This document shows positions 16,011 to 25,126 of a DNA stretch of 64,000 nt, piece after piece; the first letter of the stretch is position 1, and every line of letters starts with the position of its first letter. Source of the DNA: Flavobacteriales bacterium (lineage in GTDB: Bacteria > Bacteroidota > Bacteroidia > Flavobacteriales > JABDKJ01); assembly GCA_013002285.1 (NCBI GenBank), contig JABDKJ010000078.1:133131-197130 (forward strand), given 5' to 3'. A program made the position numbers and the translations under genes. The notes beneath the pieces are model-generated. The model did no database searches. It was not told the DNA's origin and saw only the letters and a list, made by a program, of their open reading frames with translations.

Positions 16011-17219
16011 GTGAACTCAATTCGATCAAATAAGAAATTGGAAATCGCTGATATCCATGGCTATAGCGGCAAAAATTTGGCATTTCTGAATTCAAACGGA
16101 AAGGGTACAGACCTATTGGCATATCAAGACACAGATACAAGGGGCTCTTCCCCTTGGAAGCTACAAGAACATTTAGAAAAAGAGAATAAATGGCTTTTTG
16201 GATATTTGAACTATGACCTGAAGAACGATATAGAAAAACTCACATCTTCAAATGAGGAAAGCATCAAATTTCCGAACAGATCTTTTTTTGTTGCTGATCA
16301 TGTTGTAGAATGGATAGATCAAGCGAGAGTAATTAGTAAAGGAACTGGAAACGTATCCTCTGCTTTAAAAGATCAAAAGTTCATCTCATCAAAGATCGAA
16401 CTTGTCCAATTCACTTCTAAGGAGGAATATTTTTCCAATTTCGACAAATTGATGTTCCATATTAAAAGAGGAGACATTTATGAGGTCAATTATTGTATTG
16501 AATGGTTTGCAGAGAATGTGAGCATTGATCCTTACCTGACATATGATAACTTAAATGGGCTTACGAAAGCGCCTTTAAGCTGCTTCATAAAAAGGAAGAA
16601 TAAATATATTCTATGTGGAAGTCCAGAGCGATTTATCAAGAGAGAAGGGAATAGATTATTTTCACAACCGATCAAAGGAACGGCAAAACGTTCCAAGAAT
16701 AGCAAAGAAGAACAAAAAGCTATTGGATCCTTGATCGGGAGCATTAAAGAAAAGGCTGAAAATGTCATGACTGTGGACGTAGTGCGAAATGACCTTGCTA
16801 GAGTTGCAAGCAAAAATTCAGTTAACGTGGAAGAACTAGCTGCGCTTCATTCTTTTGAAACTGTTCATCATCTGATATCAACGATCAGTGCAGATCTGAA
16901 AACCGGTATTAAATTCAAAGACATACTCAAGGCAACTTTTCCCATGGCGAGCATGACAGGGGCACCTAAGATCTCAGCAATGAAGATCATTGAAGAAGTC
17001 GAGTCCTTTAAAAGAGGTGTTTATTCGGGATCCATAGGATATATCAAGCCGAATGGTGACTTCGACTTCAATGTCATCATCCGAAGCATTTTATACGATG
17101 ACAAGAACAAGAAATTGAGTTTTTCGGTGGGTAGCGCGATCACTGCAAAGTCAGACCCTGAAAAAGAATATGAAGAATGTCTAGTAAAGGCAGAAGCAAT
17201 GAAGGAGGCTTTGAAATGA
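16011..17219 (+). CDS. pabB: Aminodeoxychorismate synthase component I
   Basis: A 402-residue chorismate-binding enzyme that makes 4-amino-4-deoxychorismate for folate synthesis. It has GDIYEVNYC, the PIKGTAKR motif (the Lys that marks PabB rather than TrpE), TVDVVRNDLARVA, FPMASMTGAPKISAM, and a YSGSIGYI region. The start appears to be GTG 16011; the nearby ATG at 15983 is in another frame and terminates. Its stop overlaps the tilS start (ATGA). The glutaminase partner PabA is not in the window; folC at 51 kb acts later in the same pathway. Confidence 0.9.
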   Translation: MNSIRSNKKLEIADIHGYSGKNLAFLNSNGKGTDLLAYQDTDTRGSSPWKLQEHLEKENKWLFGYLNYDLKNDIEKLTSSNEESIKFPNRSFFVADHVVEWIDQARVISKGTGNVSSALKDQKFISSKIELVQFTSKEEYFSNFDKLMFHIKRGDIYEVNYCIEWFAENVSIDPYLTYDNLNGLTKAPLSCFIKRKNKYILCGSPERFIKREGNRLFSQPIKGTAKRSKNSKEEQKAIGSLIGSIKEKAENVMTVDVVRNDLARVASKNSVNVEELAALHSFETVHHLISTISADLKTGIKFKDILKATFPMASMTGAPKISAMKIIEEVESFKRGVYSGSIGYIKPNGDFDFNVIIRSILYDDKNKKLSFSVGSAITAKSDPEKEYEECLVKAEAMKEALK

Positions 17220-18550
17220 ATTTGGCCAGATCCGTGAAGTCTTTTATTAAGCGCAATGAACTATGCTCTGGTCAAGACAAAATCTTATTGACAATAAGTG
17301 GAGGCATGGATAGCATGGTCATGCTTGATATTTTTCTGGAATTGGGATACCCCATTGCTATTGCTCATTGCAATTTTTCTTTAAGGAACGAAGAGTCAGA
17401 CTTAGATGAAGAACTCGTGGTGCAGATCGCTCAAGAAAAAGGGATAGTTATCCATCGAAAAAATTTTAATACAAAGATATATTCAAAGGAAAAGAAGCTG
17501 TCTGTCCAGGAAGCAGCCAGAGAACTCAGGTATAGCTGGTTCCAAGAACTAGCCACTGAGTATTCATATACCAAGATAGCAACAGCACATCATTTTGATG
17601 ATAATATAGAAACCGTTTTGATCAATCTACAAAGAAGTTCTGGATTGAAGGGATTGAGAGGGATCTTGCCTATTCGAGGAAACATTATTCGACCATTGTT
17701 GGATCTAACAAAAGATGAGATAAGTGAATATGCTGAAGAACGTGGCATCAGTTTCAGGGAAGATCGTTCTAACACGGACACGAAATATTTAAGAAATAAA
17801 ATAAGACACCAAGCCATTCCTGTTTTAAAGAAAAAGGACAAGGAGTTCTATTCTAATTGGAAACAGAGAATAAATGAGAACAGAAAGAATTGGGAGCTTT
17901 TACAGTCAAAAGTGGCGGAAGCCAAGATACTCTGTATTGAAGAGAAAAAAGACGGTCAGCTTTTGATCGATATAGATGAATTACAAGATCAAGAAGGTTC
18001 TGAATTGATCCTGTTTCATCTATTGGATGGCTTAGGATTTTCTAGTAAGCAGCGAGCCAATGCAATAGATCTTCTTAAAGCTTCAACTGGAAAGAAGATC
18101 ACGGGTGATACGCATGAATTGATCAAGGATCGAAATAAGTTAGTACTTGCACCTTTGGCAGACCAAAGTTTTAACGTTGAAATTATAGAAGGGCAATTTT
18201 CTGTTAATGGCCCCCTGGATCTGGAAATAGTAGAGATTTCTAAGTCAACAATGGCAAAACAAAAAAGCGCAAATATTGCCTATTTTGACGCAGCCAAATT
18301 GAGTTTTCCATTAAAGGTCAGGAATTGGCAAGAAGGAGATAAATTCTTTCCTTTTGGGATGAAAGGTCAAAAGAAAGTAAGCGACCTTTTGATAGATAAT
18401 AAAGTGAATATTCATGAGAAAAAACTGATCCCAATAATGACTTCAGGAGACGAGATCATATGGGTAATGGGATTGCGATCAAGCGATAAGTTCAAAGTTA
18501 CAGAGGAAACAAAGGAAGTATTAAAGATCGAATGGCTCAAGGATGAATGA
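17216..18550 (+). CDS. tilS: tRNA(Ile)-lysidine synthetase
   Basis: A 444-residue enzyme that converts cytidine 34 of the minor tRNA-Ile to lysidine. The PP-loop ATP-binding motif is LLTISGGMDSMVMLD, followed by AIAHCNFSLRNEESD and ATAHHFDDNIETVL, then the RPLLDLTKDEI segment. The C-terminal tRNA-binding domain with RNWQEGDKFFPFGMKGQKKV is complete. The ATG at 17216 overlaps the pabB stop by four bases, and its own end overlaps yhhQ by eight bases, so pabB-tilS-yhhQ is a tightly coupled operon. Confidence 0.94.
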   Translation: MNLARSVKSFIKRNELCSGQDKILLTISGGMDSMVMLDIFLELGYPIAIAHCNFSLRNEESDLDEELVVQIAQEKGIVIHRKNFNTKIYSKEKKLSVQEAARELRYSWFQELATEYSYTKIATAHHFDDNIETVLINLQRSSGLKGLRGILPIRGNIIRPLLDLTKDEISEYAEERGISFREDRSNTDTKYLRNKIRHQAIPVLKKKDKEFYSNWKQRINENRKNWELLQSKVAEAKILCIEEKKDGQLLIDIDELQDQEGSELILFHLLDGLGFSSKQRANAIDLLKASTGKKITGDTHELIKDRNKLVLAPLADQSFNVEIIEGQFSVNGPLDLEIVEISKSTMAKQKSANIAYFDAAKLSFPLKVRNWQEGDKFFPFGMKGQKKVSDLLIDNKVNIHEKKLIPIMTSGDEIIWVMGLRSSDKFKVTEETKEVLKIEWLKDE

Positions 18551-19274
18551 ACATAAAACCAGACAAGCTTTAAACCTTTACATTATTTTAGGCGGTTTAT
18601 TCATCGCGGCTTTGGTGGGCTCAAATTTGATCTTCCAAAAATTCTTTTGGTGGCAACCATTCAAACTCTTTGGGTCAGATTACACTTTTGAGATCAGCGT
18701 TGGAATTATCGCATATCCTATCACTTTCTTGGTCACAGACCTTATTTCAGAACTTTTCGGAAAACGCATGGCGAACAAGATCGTGGTGGCCGGAATAATC
18801 TCTGCCATTTTCATTTATTTGCTAGTGAGCCTTGCTACAATAGTGCCGCATACGGAGTGGTCTCCTGTAAAGAGCGAAACATTTGATATTGTATTTGGCT
18901 TGACCGGCCCTGCAGTATTTGCATCTATGTGTGCTTATTTGATCGCACAATTCATTGATATTAGATTATATCACTTTTGGAAAAATTTGACCAAGGGAAA
19001 GCATTTGTGGATGAGAAACAATCTTTCGACAATTCCCAGTCAGCTTATAGACACTGCCGTAGTTTTATTGTTACTTTGTGTTTTCCAAAAGATCGAATGG
19101 GTTAGATTCATAGATCTTTTGATAAACGGATTCTTATATAAGGTAATGTTTGCGATCATTGACACTCCTATCTTATATTTGATCGTTCATTTTGCAAGGT
19201 CGCATTTTAGACTTGACCCGGGGCAAGAAATAGATTTAGGATCCCTATCAAAAAAGGGAAATGACTTAAACTAA
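18543..19274 (+). CDS. yhhQ: Queuosine precursor transporter (YhhQ/VUT family)
   Basis: A 243-residue protein with about six transmembrane helices. The family signature is visible in AYPITFLVTDLISELFGKRMA, RLYHFWKNLTKGKHLWMRNN and LSTIPSQLIDTAVVLL. By family knowledge it takes up queuine-pathway precursors (preQ0/preQ1). It overlaps tilS, placing a tRNA-modification precursor importer in the same operon as a tRNA-modifying enzyme. Confidence 0.92.
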   Translation: MNEHKTRQALNLYIILGGLFIAALVGSNLIFQKFFWWQPFKLFGSDYTFEISVGIIAYPITFLVTDLISELFGKRMANKIVVAGIISAIFIYLLVSLATIVPHTEWSPVKSETFDIVFGLTGPAVFASMCAYLIAQFIDIRLYHFWKNLTKGKHLWMRNNLSTIPSQLIDTAVVLLLLCVFQKIEWVRFIDLLINGFLYKVMFAIIDTPILYLIVHFARSHFRLDPGQEIDLGSLSKKGNDLN

Positions 19275-19289
19275 GATACCTCAGTTAAG

Positions 19290-19297
19290 TACTTTTG
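19290..19297 (+). promoter_or_regulatory. Candidate -7 box for dsbD
   Basis: TACTTTTG, an exact TAnnTTTG, lies 25 bases before the dsbD ATG and just after the yhhQ stop. No clear -33 TTTG is seen at the usual spacing. Confidence 0.35.
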
Positions 19298-19322
19298 CGT
19301 TTAAGCACATTATAAACGAAGA

Positions 19323-21884
19323 ATGTTGAGAATCAAACATACATTTTGGATCCTTGTGGTCCTAGCGCTGACAACTTTTTCTATGACCCTTCAGGTAGTC
19401 GATCCTGTAGATTGGGATTTTAGTGTACAGCAAGATGGTAATGAGGCGACCCTATACTTTGATGCTACTGTAGACAAACCATGGCACATGTATTCTCAAC
19501 ATTTGGATGAAGGTGGCCCCATTCCTACATATTTTGAGTTTGAAAAGAGTGAACATTTTGAACTTCTTGGTGAAACAGGAGAAATGGAATCCGTTCAAGT
19601 TTATGACCCAAACTTTAAGATGGACCTCGCTTATTTTGAAGGAGATTGTTCATTTGATCAAAAGATCAAGGTAAAGTCTAGCGAAGACTTTGTAATAAAG
19701 GGTTGGCTGGAGTTCATGGTTTGCAATGACAAAGAATGCTTGCCACCGGAAATGGTTGATTTTGAGTTCAATGTTAAAGGAAACGGAGCCGCTGTTAGTC
19801 CTGGATCAGAAGGCAGTAAGGACAAAAAAGAAGACCATTCTGAAATTAGCATGCCTGTTTTAGGTCATGAAGATCAGGCTAGCGATGTGACTGGAAGCCA
19901 GGTAAAAGAAGCCGTTCAATGGGAGTTTACTTCCAAGAAGATCGAGGATAGTGAATATGAAGTTACGTACAAAGCCATCATTGATAAGGGATGGCATATG
20001 TATTCTCAGCACTTGGATCCGGATAAGATAGGGCCCGTAGCGACATATTTTGAAGTAGATAAAGAAGCATCCGGAATATCTTCTTTGAGTGAAGTTTCAG
20101 AACCAAAACCTAAAGTAGAGTTCGATCCGAACTTTGATATGGACCTCGCTTATTTTGAAGATGAGGTCGAGTTTACTCAAACAGCACAGATCTCTGATCC
20201 CTCCAAAGCTTTCAAAGGTTGGCTAGAGTTTATGGTTTGCAACGACAAGGAATGTCTGCCTCCTGAAATCGTAGATTTTGAAATTGACCTGAGTACTGGA
20301 AAGTCATTGTTAGGAGAAGGAACAGGCTCTTTTGAAAGTTCAGAATATGACAATGCGAAATACGAGTTGCCATGTGTTGATGTCTCTGAACCGTATTCAA
20401 AAGGAAAGGAATTTGCATCGGAAAACACAACTACATCTGGGAATGACGATGACCAGAATATGTTGGTTATTTTCCTCCTAGGGTTTCTTGGCGGACTGGT
20501 TGCATTGGTTACTCCTTGTGTATTTCCAATGATCCCATTAACGGTTTCTTTTTTCACAAAAGGTAGTGAAGACAAACGAAAAGGTAAGATAAGGGCTTTC
20601 ACATATGGGTTCTTTATTTTCTTGATCTATACAGCAGTTGCCATTCCTTTTCATGTTTCTAATCAAGATCCGGAAGTATTGAATGAGATCGCTACCGGTT
20701 TCATTCTCAACATGGTGTTTTTTACAGTCTTTGTATTTTTTGCAGGAAGCTTTTTTGGATACTATGAGTTGACATTGCCAAGTTCTATAGCCAATAAGGC
20801 TGACTCAGCATCTAACAAAGCAGGAATAGGCGGCATCTTTTTTATGGCTTTAACCCTGGCCATAGTCTCATTTTCTTGCACGGGTCCAATACTGGGGTCC
20901 TTACTTGCAGGAGTGCTCAAAGGAGGTCCTTGGCCTTTGACTGCTGCTTTGGCTGGATTTGGAATTGCCCTGGGACTACCATTTGCCTTATTCGCGATGT
21001 TCCCTCAGTGGCTGAACAAGTTGCCTTCATCCGGGGGATGGTTGAACACGGTTAAAGTTGTTTTAGGTTTTGTGGAATTGGCTCTTGCAGTGAAATTCCT
21101 TTCAAACGCGGACTTGGTGTATCAATTGGGTTGGGTGAAAAGAGAAACATTTTTTCTCATTTGGTTCATTCTTGCAATAGCCTGTGCACTCTATTTATTT
21201 GGACTATATAAGTTTCCACATGATTCGCCTAAAACGAAGTTATCAGGTGGAAGGATCGGATGGGGCATTGCTTTTTTAGCATTTGCCATATACTTATTTC
21301 CGGGGATGCTTAAAAGTCCATGGTGGGAACAAGGTTTAATGGCCGGCTTTCCCCCTTATAAGCATTATAGTTGGTATGAAAAAGATTCGCATTGCCCTTT
21401 GGACTTGGACTGTACAGATGACTTTTATATTGCTCAAGATATGGCCAAAGAAAAGGCAAAACCGATCTTCATAGATTTCACGGGTCATGCATGCGTAAAT
21501 TGCAGGAGGATGGAAGAAAATGTTTGGCCAGAGGATAAAGTGATGAAATTACTGAATGAAGAATTTCAGGTAGTATCACTTTATGTGGATGACAAAAGAA
21601 AGCTAGAAGAAGGAGAAGAAGACATTGTATTAGTCACGTATAACGATGGAAGTACAAAAGATAAAAAGATCAGGACTATAGGAAATAAATGGTCTACATT
21701 AGAAATACTTTCGTTTGAGAATAGCACTCAGCCATTGTATGCAATTTTAAGTCCTGATGGTTGTTTGATGAACGCTCCTGTAGGTTATACGCCAGATGTA
21801 GACGAATATGTGAAGTTTCTCAAGGAAGGAATAGAAGCGAACAAACATTATCAAAAACAAAAAGATCTTGCATTCGGCAATTGA
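19323..21884 (+). CDS. dsbD: Thiol:disulfide interchange protein DsbD with duplicated N-terminal domain
   Basis: An 853-residue protein, longer than the usual 570-700. After a signal-type N-terminus there are two copies of the periplasmic alpha domain: about residues 29-151 and 199-323. Both copies contain WHMYSQHLD, DLAYFE and GWLEFMVCNDKECLPPE. The transmembrane domain (about 378-665) carries the redox Cys pair in TPCVFPMIPL and SFSCTGPILG. The C-terminal thioredoxin-like domain has CVNC at 724-727 in HACVNCRRMEENVW. By family knowledge it moves reducing power from cytoplasmic thioredoxin to periplasmic proteins. Gene spacing suggests its own promoter. Confidence 0.92.
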   Translation: MLRIKHTFWILVVLALTTFSMTLQVVDPVDWDFSVQQDGNEATLYFDATVDKPWHMYSQHLDEGGPIPTYFEFEKSEHFELLGETGEMESVQVYDPNFKMDLAYFEGDCSFDQKIKVKSSEDFVIKGWLEFMVCNDKECLPPEMVDFEFNVKGNGAAVSPGSEGSKDKKEDHSEISMPVLGHEDQASDVTGSQVKEAVQWEFTSKKIEDSEYEVTYKAIIDKGWHMYSQHLDPDKIGPVATYFEVDKEASGISSLSEVSEPKPKVEFDPNFDMDLAYFEDEVEFTQTAQISDPSKAFKGWLEFMVCNDKECLPPEIVDFEIDLSTGKSLLGEGTGSFESSEYDNAKYELPCVDVSEPYSKGKEFASENTTTSGNDDDQNMLVIFLLGFLGGLVALVTPCVFPMIPLTVSFFTKGSEDKRKGKIRAFTYGFFIFLIYTAVAIPFHVSNQDPEVLNEIATGFILNMVFFTVFVFFAGSFFGYYELTLPSSIANKADSASNKAGIGGIFFMALTLAIVSFSCTGPILGSLLAGVLKGGPWPLTAALAGFGIALGLPFALFAMFPQWLNKLPSSGGWLNTVKVVLGFVELALAVKFLSNADLVYQLGWVKRETFFLIWFILAIACALYLFGLYKFPHDSPKTKLSGGRIGWGIAFLAFAIYLFPGMLKSPWWEQGLMAGFPPYKHYSWYEKDSHCPLDLDCTDDFYIAQDMAKEKAKPIFIDFTGHACVNCRRMEENVWPEDKVMKLLNEEFQVVSLYVDDKRKLEEGEEDIVLVTYNDGSTKDKKIRTIGNKWSTLEILSFENSTQPLYAILSPDGCLMNAPVGYTPDVDEYVKFLKEGIEANKHYQKQKDLAFGN

Positions 21885-21916
21885 TCTTTTGCTTAATTAG
21901 AGCAAATATACTTTAG

Positions 21917-22501
21917 ATGCCAGATAAGATCAAGCAGCACTTTCTAGAGGCAAAAGCCAAACTGGAAGAATTCATTTCAGATGATCAAAATGTTAAGAAC
22001 ATTGCTCTAGCGGGCGACCTCTTGATCGAAGCATTTAAGAATAAAGGCAAAGTTATATCATGCGGAAATGGTGGTTCTATGAGTGATGCCATGCATTTTG
22101 CCGAAGAACTTTCGGCAAGATTCAGAGATCACAGAAAAGCATTACCAGCGATATCAATAAGTGACCCCAGCCATATTACATGTGCGGGAAATGACTATGG
22201 ATTTGAAAAAATATTCTCCCGATTTGTCGAAGGATTAGGTAACGAGGGAGATGTGCTGTTAGCCATTAGTACCAGCGGAGATTCTGAAAATGTCTTGAAT
22301 GCCATAGAAGTAGCTCAGCAAAAAGGAATGAAGGTGATAGGCTTAACAGGAAGGTCTGGTGGAAAGATCTCAGGGCTTGCTGATGTTGAGATCAGAGCTC
22401 CGCATTCAGACTTTGCTGATAGAGCTCAAGAAATACATATCAAGGTCATCCACTCATTGATCGACTATGTTGAAAGGCATATCGATCAAGCTTCGAAATA
22501 A
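21917..22501 (+). CDS. gmhA: Sedoheptulose 7-phosphate isomerase (SIS domain)
   Basis: A 194-residue GmhA/LpcA-type isomerase, the first step to ADP-heptose for the LPS core. Signatures are [20 protein letters not shown], the active-site region [17 protein letters not shown], and the SIS motif [29 protein letters not shown] ends the protein. The length is typical. It follows dsbD by 32 bases with a TACTTTAG sequence right before its ATG. It could belong to a different sugar-phosphate SIS isomerase, but the active-site motifs favour GmhA. Confidence 0.92.
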   Translation: MPDKIKQHFLEAKAKLEEFISDDQNVKNIALAGDLLIEAFKNKGKVISCGNGGSMSDAMHFAEELSARFRDHRKALPAISISDPSHITCAGNDYGFEKIFSRFVEGLGNEGDVLLAISTSGDSENVLNAIEVAQQKGMKVIGLTGRSGGKISGLADVEIRAPHSDFADRAQEIHIKVIHSLIDYVERHIDQASK

Positions 22502-22573
22502 ATCACGATCCAAATTGGAATAAATAATTTCTGAACTGTGGTTCAGCTGATCTTACTCGGTAATTTTCCCTTT

Positions 22574-23176
22574 ATGAAAAATGTCGCCATACTGTTGTTC
22601 ACCGTTATTATTTCTAGCACTTATTTTGCTCAGGAACCAACTGCTTATGATCCTTCTAAAGCGACATTAAAGGAGCAGTTCGATGAAATGTATCGTAAAT
22701 CGAACAATTACCAAGATTACAAAGTAGTGAAGAAAGTTCGTTTAAATGCTTATTGGAAAAATATTTCCGATACACTAAAAACGTTGAATGTAAAGATCAC
22801 CGATCACGCAAAAAAGATCAATGAACAAGCCAATGAAATAAGTATTCTGAAAAACTCAGCTCAAGAAGCAGAAGATAATATCAGCACATTAACAGCAGAA
22901 AAAGATGGTATATCATTCATGGGTTCTTTGTGGAGTAAGAGCAAATACAAGACAACCATGTGGACAATAGTGTTTGCACTGCTTGCGGGATTGGCATTTG
23001 CGATCATTCGTTTTTTGAATAGCAATCGTATTACGAAGAACACCCGAACGAAGCTTGCACAAGTTGAAGGCGAATTTGATACTTACAGGAAAACGGCCAT
23101 TCAAAGGGAGCAAGAGATAAAAAGAGAACTCCAGGATTATATCAATAAAGTTGCTGATCTTACTGGCAATCCTTAA
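22574..23176 (+). CDS. Exported coiled-coil membrane protein of unknown function
   Basis: A 200-residue protein with an N-terminal signal peptide (NVAILLFTVIISSTYFAQ), a coiled-coil stretch (about residues 60-115; KITDHAKKINEQANEISILK, AQEAEDNISTL), one transmembrane helix (about 134-152; MWTIVFALLAGLAFAII) and a second charged helical tail (TKLAQVEGEFDTYRKTAIQR). This layout, with helices on both sides of the membrane, recurs in Bacteroidota hypothetical proteins, but I do not assign a family. The frame is open to 22538, yet ATG 22574 begins the signal peptide. Confidence 0.75.
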   Translation: MKNVAILLFTVIISSTYFAQEPTAYDPSKATLKEQFDEMYRKSNNYQDYKVVKKVRLNAYWKNISDTLKTLNVKITDHAKKINEQANEISILKNSAQEAEDNISTLTAEKDGISFMGSLWSKSKYKTTMWTIVFALLAGLAFAIIRFLNSNRITKNTRTKLAQVEGEFDTYRKTAIQREQEIKRELQDYINKVADLTGNP

Positions 23177-23260
23177 GGCCCGATCAGAATTCGAGGGGTC
23201 ATTTTTTTTAAAAAAGGAAATAGATCTTAACTTGCACAAGCTTTACTAAAAACCTATTCA

Positions 23261-24799
23261 ATGCTCGTAAAAACCTTCGGCTGTGCAGTCCTAGGCATAG
23301 ACGCCACTTTAGTTACTATAGAAGTAGATGTTAGCAAAGGTGTGTTCTTTCACCTTGTGGGTTTACCGGACAATGCAGTAAGAGAAAGTCATAAAAGGAT
23401 TACTGCAGCATTAGGCAATATAGGTTATAAATTTCCACGAAAGGGTGTTACAGTAAATATGGCTCCTGCAGATATAAAGAAAGAAGGAGCCGCTTATGAT
23501 CTGGCATTGACAATGGGAGTATTAGCTGCTTCGGAACAGGTCTTGTTCTCTAAAGTAGGCGACTATGTGATCATGGGTGAATTAGCGCTTGATGGAGGGT
23601 TGAGACCGATTAAAGGAGTTTTACCGATCGCAATAGAGGCAAAAGAAAAGGGCTTTAAAGGTGTAATTCTTCCTGAAGAAAACTCAAATGAAGCAGCCAT
23701 TGTTAGTGGTCTCGATGTTTATGGAGTAAAGCATCTCAAAGAAGTTATTGATTTTTTCAATGAGGAGAAGGAGCTTGAACCAGTTGTCTTTGACACACGA
23801 GCACGTTTTTATGATAAGATCTCCGAATATCCAGTAGATTTTGATGATGTGAAAGGTCAGGAAAACATTAAGAGGGCCTTTGAAATAGCTGCTGCGGGAG
23901 GACATAATATCATTTTGATCGGACCTCCTGGTGCGGGTAAGACCATGCTCGCAAAAAGGCTTCCGACAATATTGCCCCCCTTGAATTTGAATGAAGCTTT
24001 GGAGACAACCAAGATCCATTCTGTGGCGGGCAAAATGAAAGATGAGAACGGACTTATCTCTGTACGACCGTTCCGATCACCACATCATACAATATCCGAT
24101 GTTGCATTGGTAGGTGGTGGAAGCTTCCCACAACCCGGAGAGATCTCTTTGGCCCATAATGGTGTTTTATTTCTGGACGAACTGCCTGAATTCAAAAGAA
24201 CAGTGTTAGAGGTAATGCGTCAACCTTTAGAAGACCGAACAGTCAGCATTTCTAGAGCTCGATTCGCAGTTGATTACCCTGCCTCTTTGATGCTAGTGGC
24301 CAGCATGAATCCTTGCCCGTGTGGATATTACAATCATCCTGAAAAAGATTGCATGTGTCCTCCAGGAATGGTCCAGAAATACTTGAACAAGATCTCAGGT
24401 CCATTACTTGATAGGATAGATATTCACATAGAGGTAACACCTGTTTCTTTTGATGAATTATCCGATACACGACCTACAGAAAAAAGCTCTGCAATTCGCA
24501 CGAGGGTAATGCAAACTAGGATGGTCCAACACGAGCGATTTGCTGGCATACCTAAAGTTCATTCTAATGCTCAAATGGATAAAAAGCAGATCTTGGAATT
24601 TTGCCAGATCACCGAAAGCGGTAAAGAATTGCTAAAGAAAGCCATGGACAAGCTAGGTCTTTCAGCAAGAGCATATGACCGCATTTTGAAAGTATCCAGG
24701 ACTATAGCAGATCTCAATAGATCAGAGATCATTGAGAATAACCACTTGGCTGAGGCCATTCAATACAGGAGTTTAGACAGAGAGGGTTGGGCTGGTTAA
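23261..24799 (+). CDS. comM: YifB/ComM family Mg-chelatase-like AAA+ ATPase
   Basis: A 512-residue hexameric AAA+ helicase family member. The N-terminal Lon-type S5 fold reads [19 protein letters not shown] and [19 protein letters not shown]. The ATPase has Walker [16 protein letters not shown], Walker [13 protein letters not shown], and the [20 protein letters not shown] zinc-type motif (in part). By work on ComM in naturally competent bacteria it promotes branch migration during transformation; here that role is inferred by homology only. Genes on both sides are unrelated. Confidence 0.94.
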   Translation: MLVKTFGCAVLGIDATLVTIEVDVSKGVFFHLVGLPDNAVRESHKRITAALGNIGYKFPRKGVTVNMAPADIKKEGAAYDLALTMGVLAASEQVLFSKVGDYVIMGELALDGGLRPIKGVLPIAIEAKEKGFKGVILPEENSNEAAIVSGLDVYGVKHLKEVIDFFNEEKELEPVVFDTRARFYDKISEYPVDFDDVKGQENIKRAFEIAAAGGHNIILIGPPGAGKTMLAKRLPTILPPLNLNEALETTKIHSVAGKMKDENGLISVRPFRSPHHTISDVALVGGGSFPQPGEISLAHNGVLFLDELPEFKRTVLEVMRQPLEDRTVSISRARFAVDYPASLMLVASMNPCPCGYYNHPEKDCMCPPGMVQKYLNKISGPLLDRIDIHIEVTPVSFDELSDTRPTEKSSAIRTRVMQTRMVQHERFAGIPKVHSNAQMDKKQILEFCQITESGKELLKKAMDKLGLSARAYDRILKVSRTIADLNRSEIIENNHLAEAIQYRSLDREGWAG

Positions 24800-25126
24800 A
24801 CTCCATAGTTCGTTTTGGTGACAAATGTTATTTCAATTTAGAACTGATTTTGAATATCTCAAACCTAAAGATACTTTGATCCAAATGATCGATGACCGTG
24901 CAATTTCTGTAAGTCTAAATCCGGCAATAGATGAGTTTAATATTATACAAGTTCGCATTCTGTGAGATCCTGTCAGATCTTCATTTAAAAAAAGTTACTT
25001 TTTATCGCTCAGATAACCATGGAGCGTTCAGAGTATCCGAATTTAAATTTATCACATTCTGATAAAAACCCCACAGACCATTGCATAAGCAATATTGATC
25101 CATGGGGAATTAAGTTTAGTATTGTA
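24800..25126. other. Intergenic stretch between comM and the SprB-repeat gene
   Basis: About 330 bases between convergent genes. I see one small plus-strand frame (listed separately) and no convincing hairpin terminator, tRNA or repeat. The second half is AT-rich with two CCATGG-containing segments 60-90 bases apart. Confidence 0.5.
24825..24965 (+). CDS. Possible 46-aa small protein
   Basis: An ATG frame of 46 codons (starts MLFQFRTDFEYLKPKD, ends FNIIQVRIL) 25 bases after comM. The composition looks protein-like but there is no recognised family, no clear ribosome site and no promoter. It may be a chance frame or a decayed gene. Confidence 0.25.
   Translation: MLFQFRTDFEYLKPKDTLIQMIDDRAISVSLNPAIDEFNIIQVRIL

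Noticed and set aside
24966..25126. Possible structured RNA in the comM-SprB gap
   Set aside because: No extended pairing, terminator or known RNA motif could be made out by eye.
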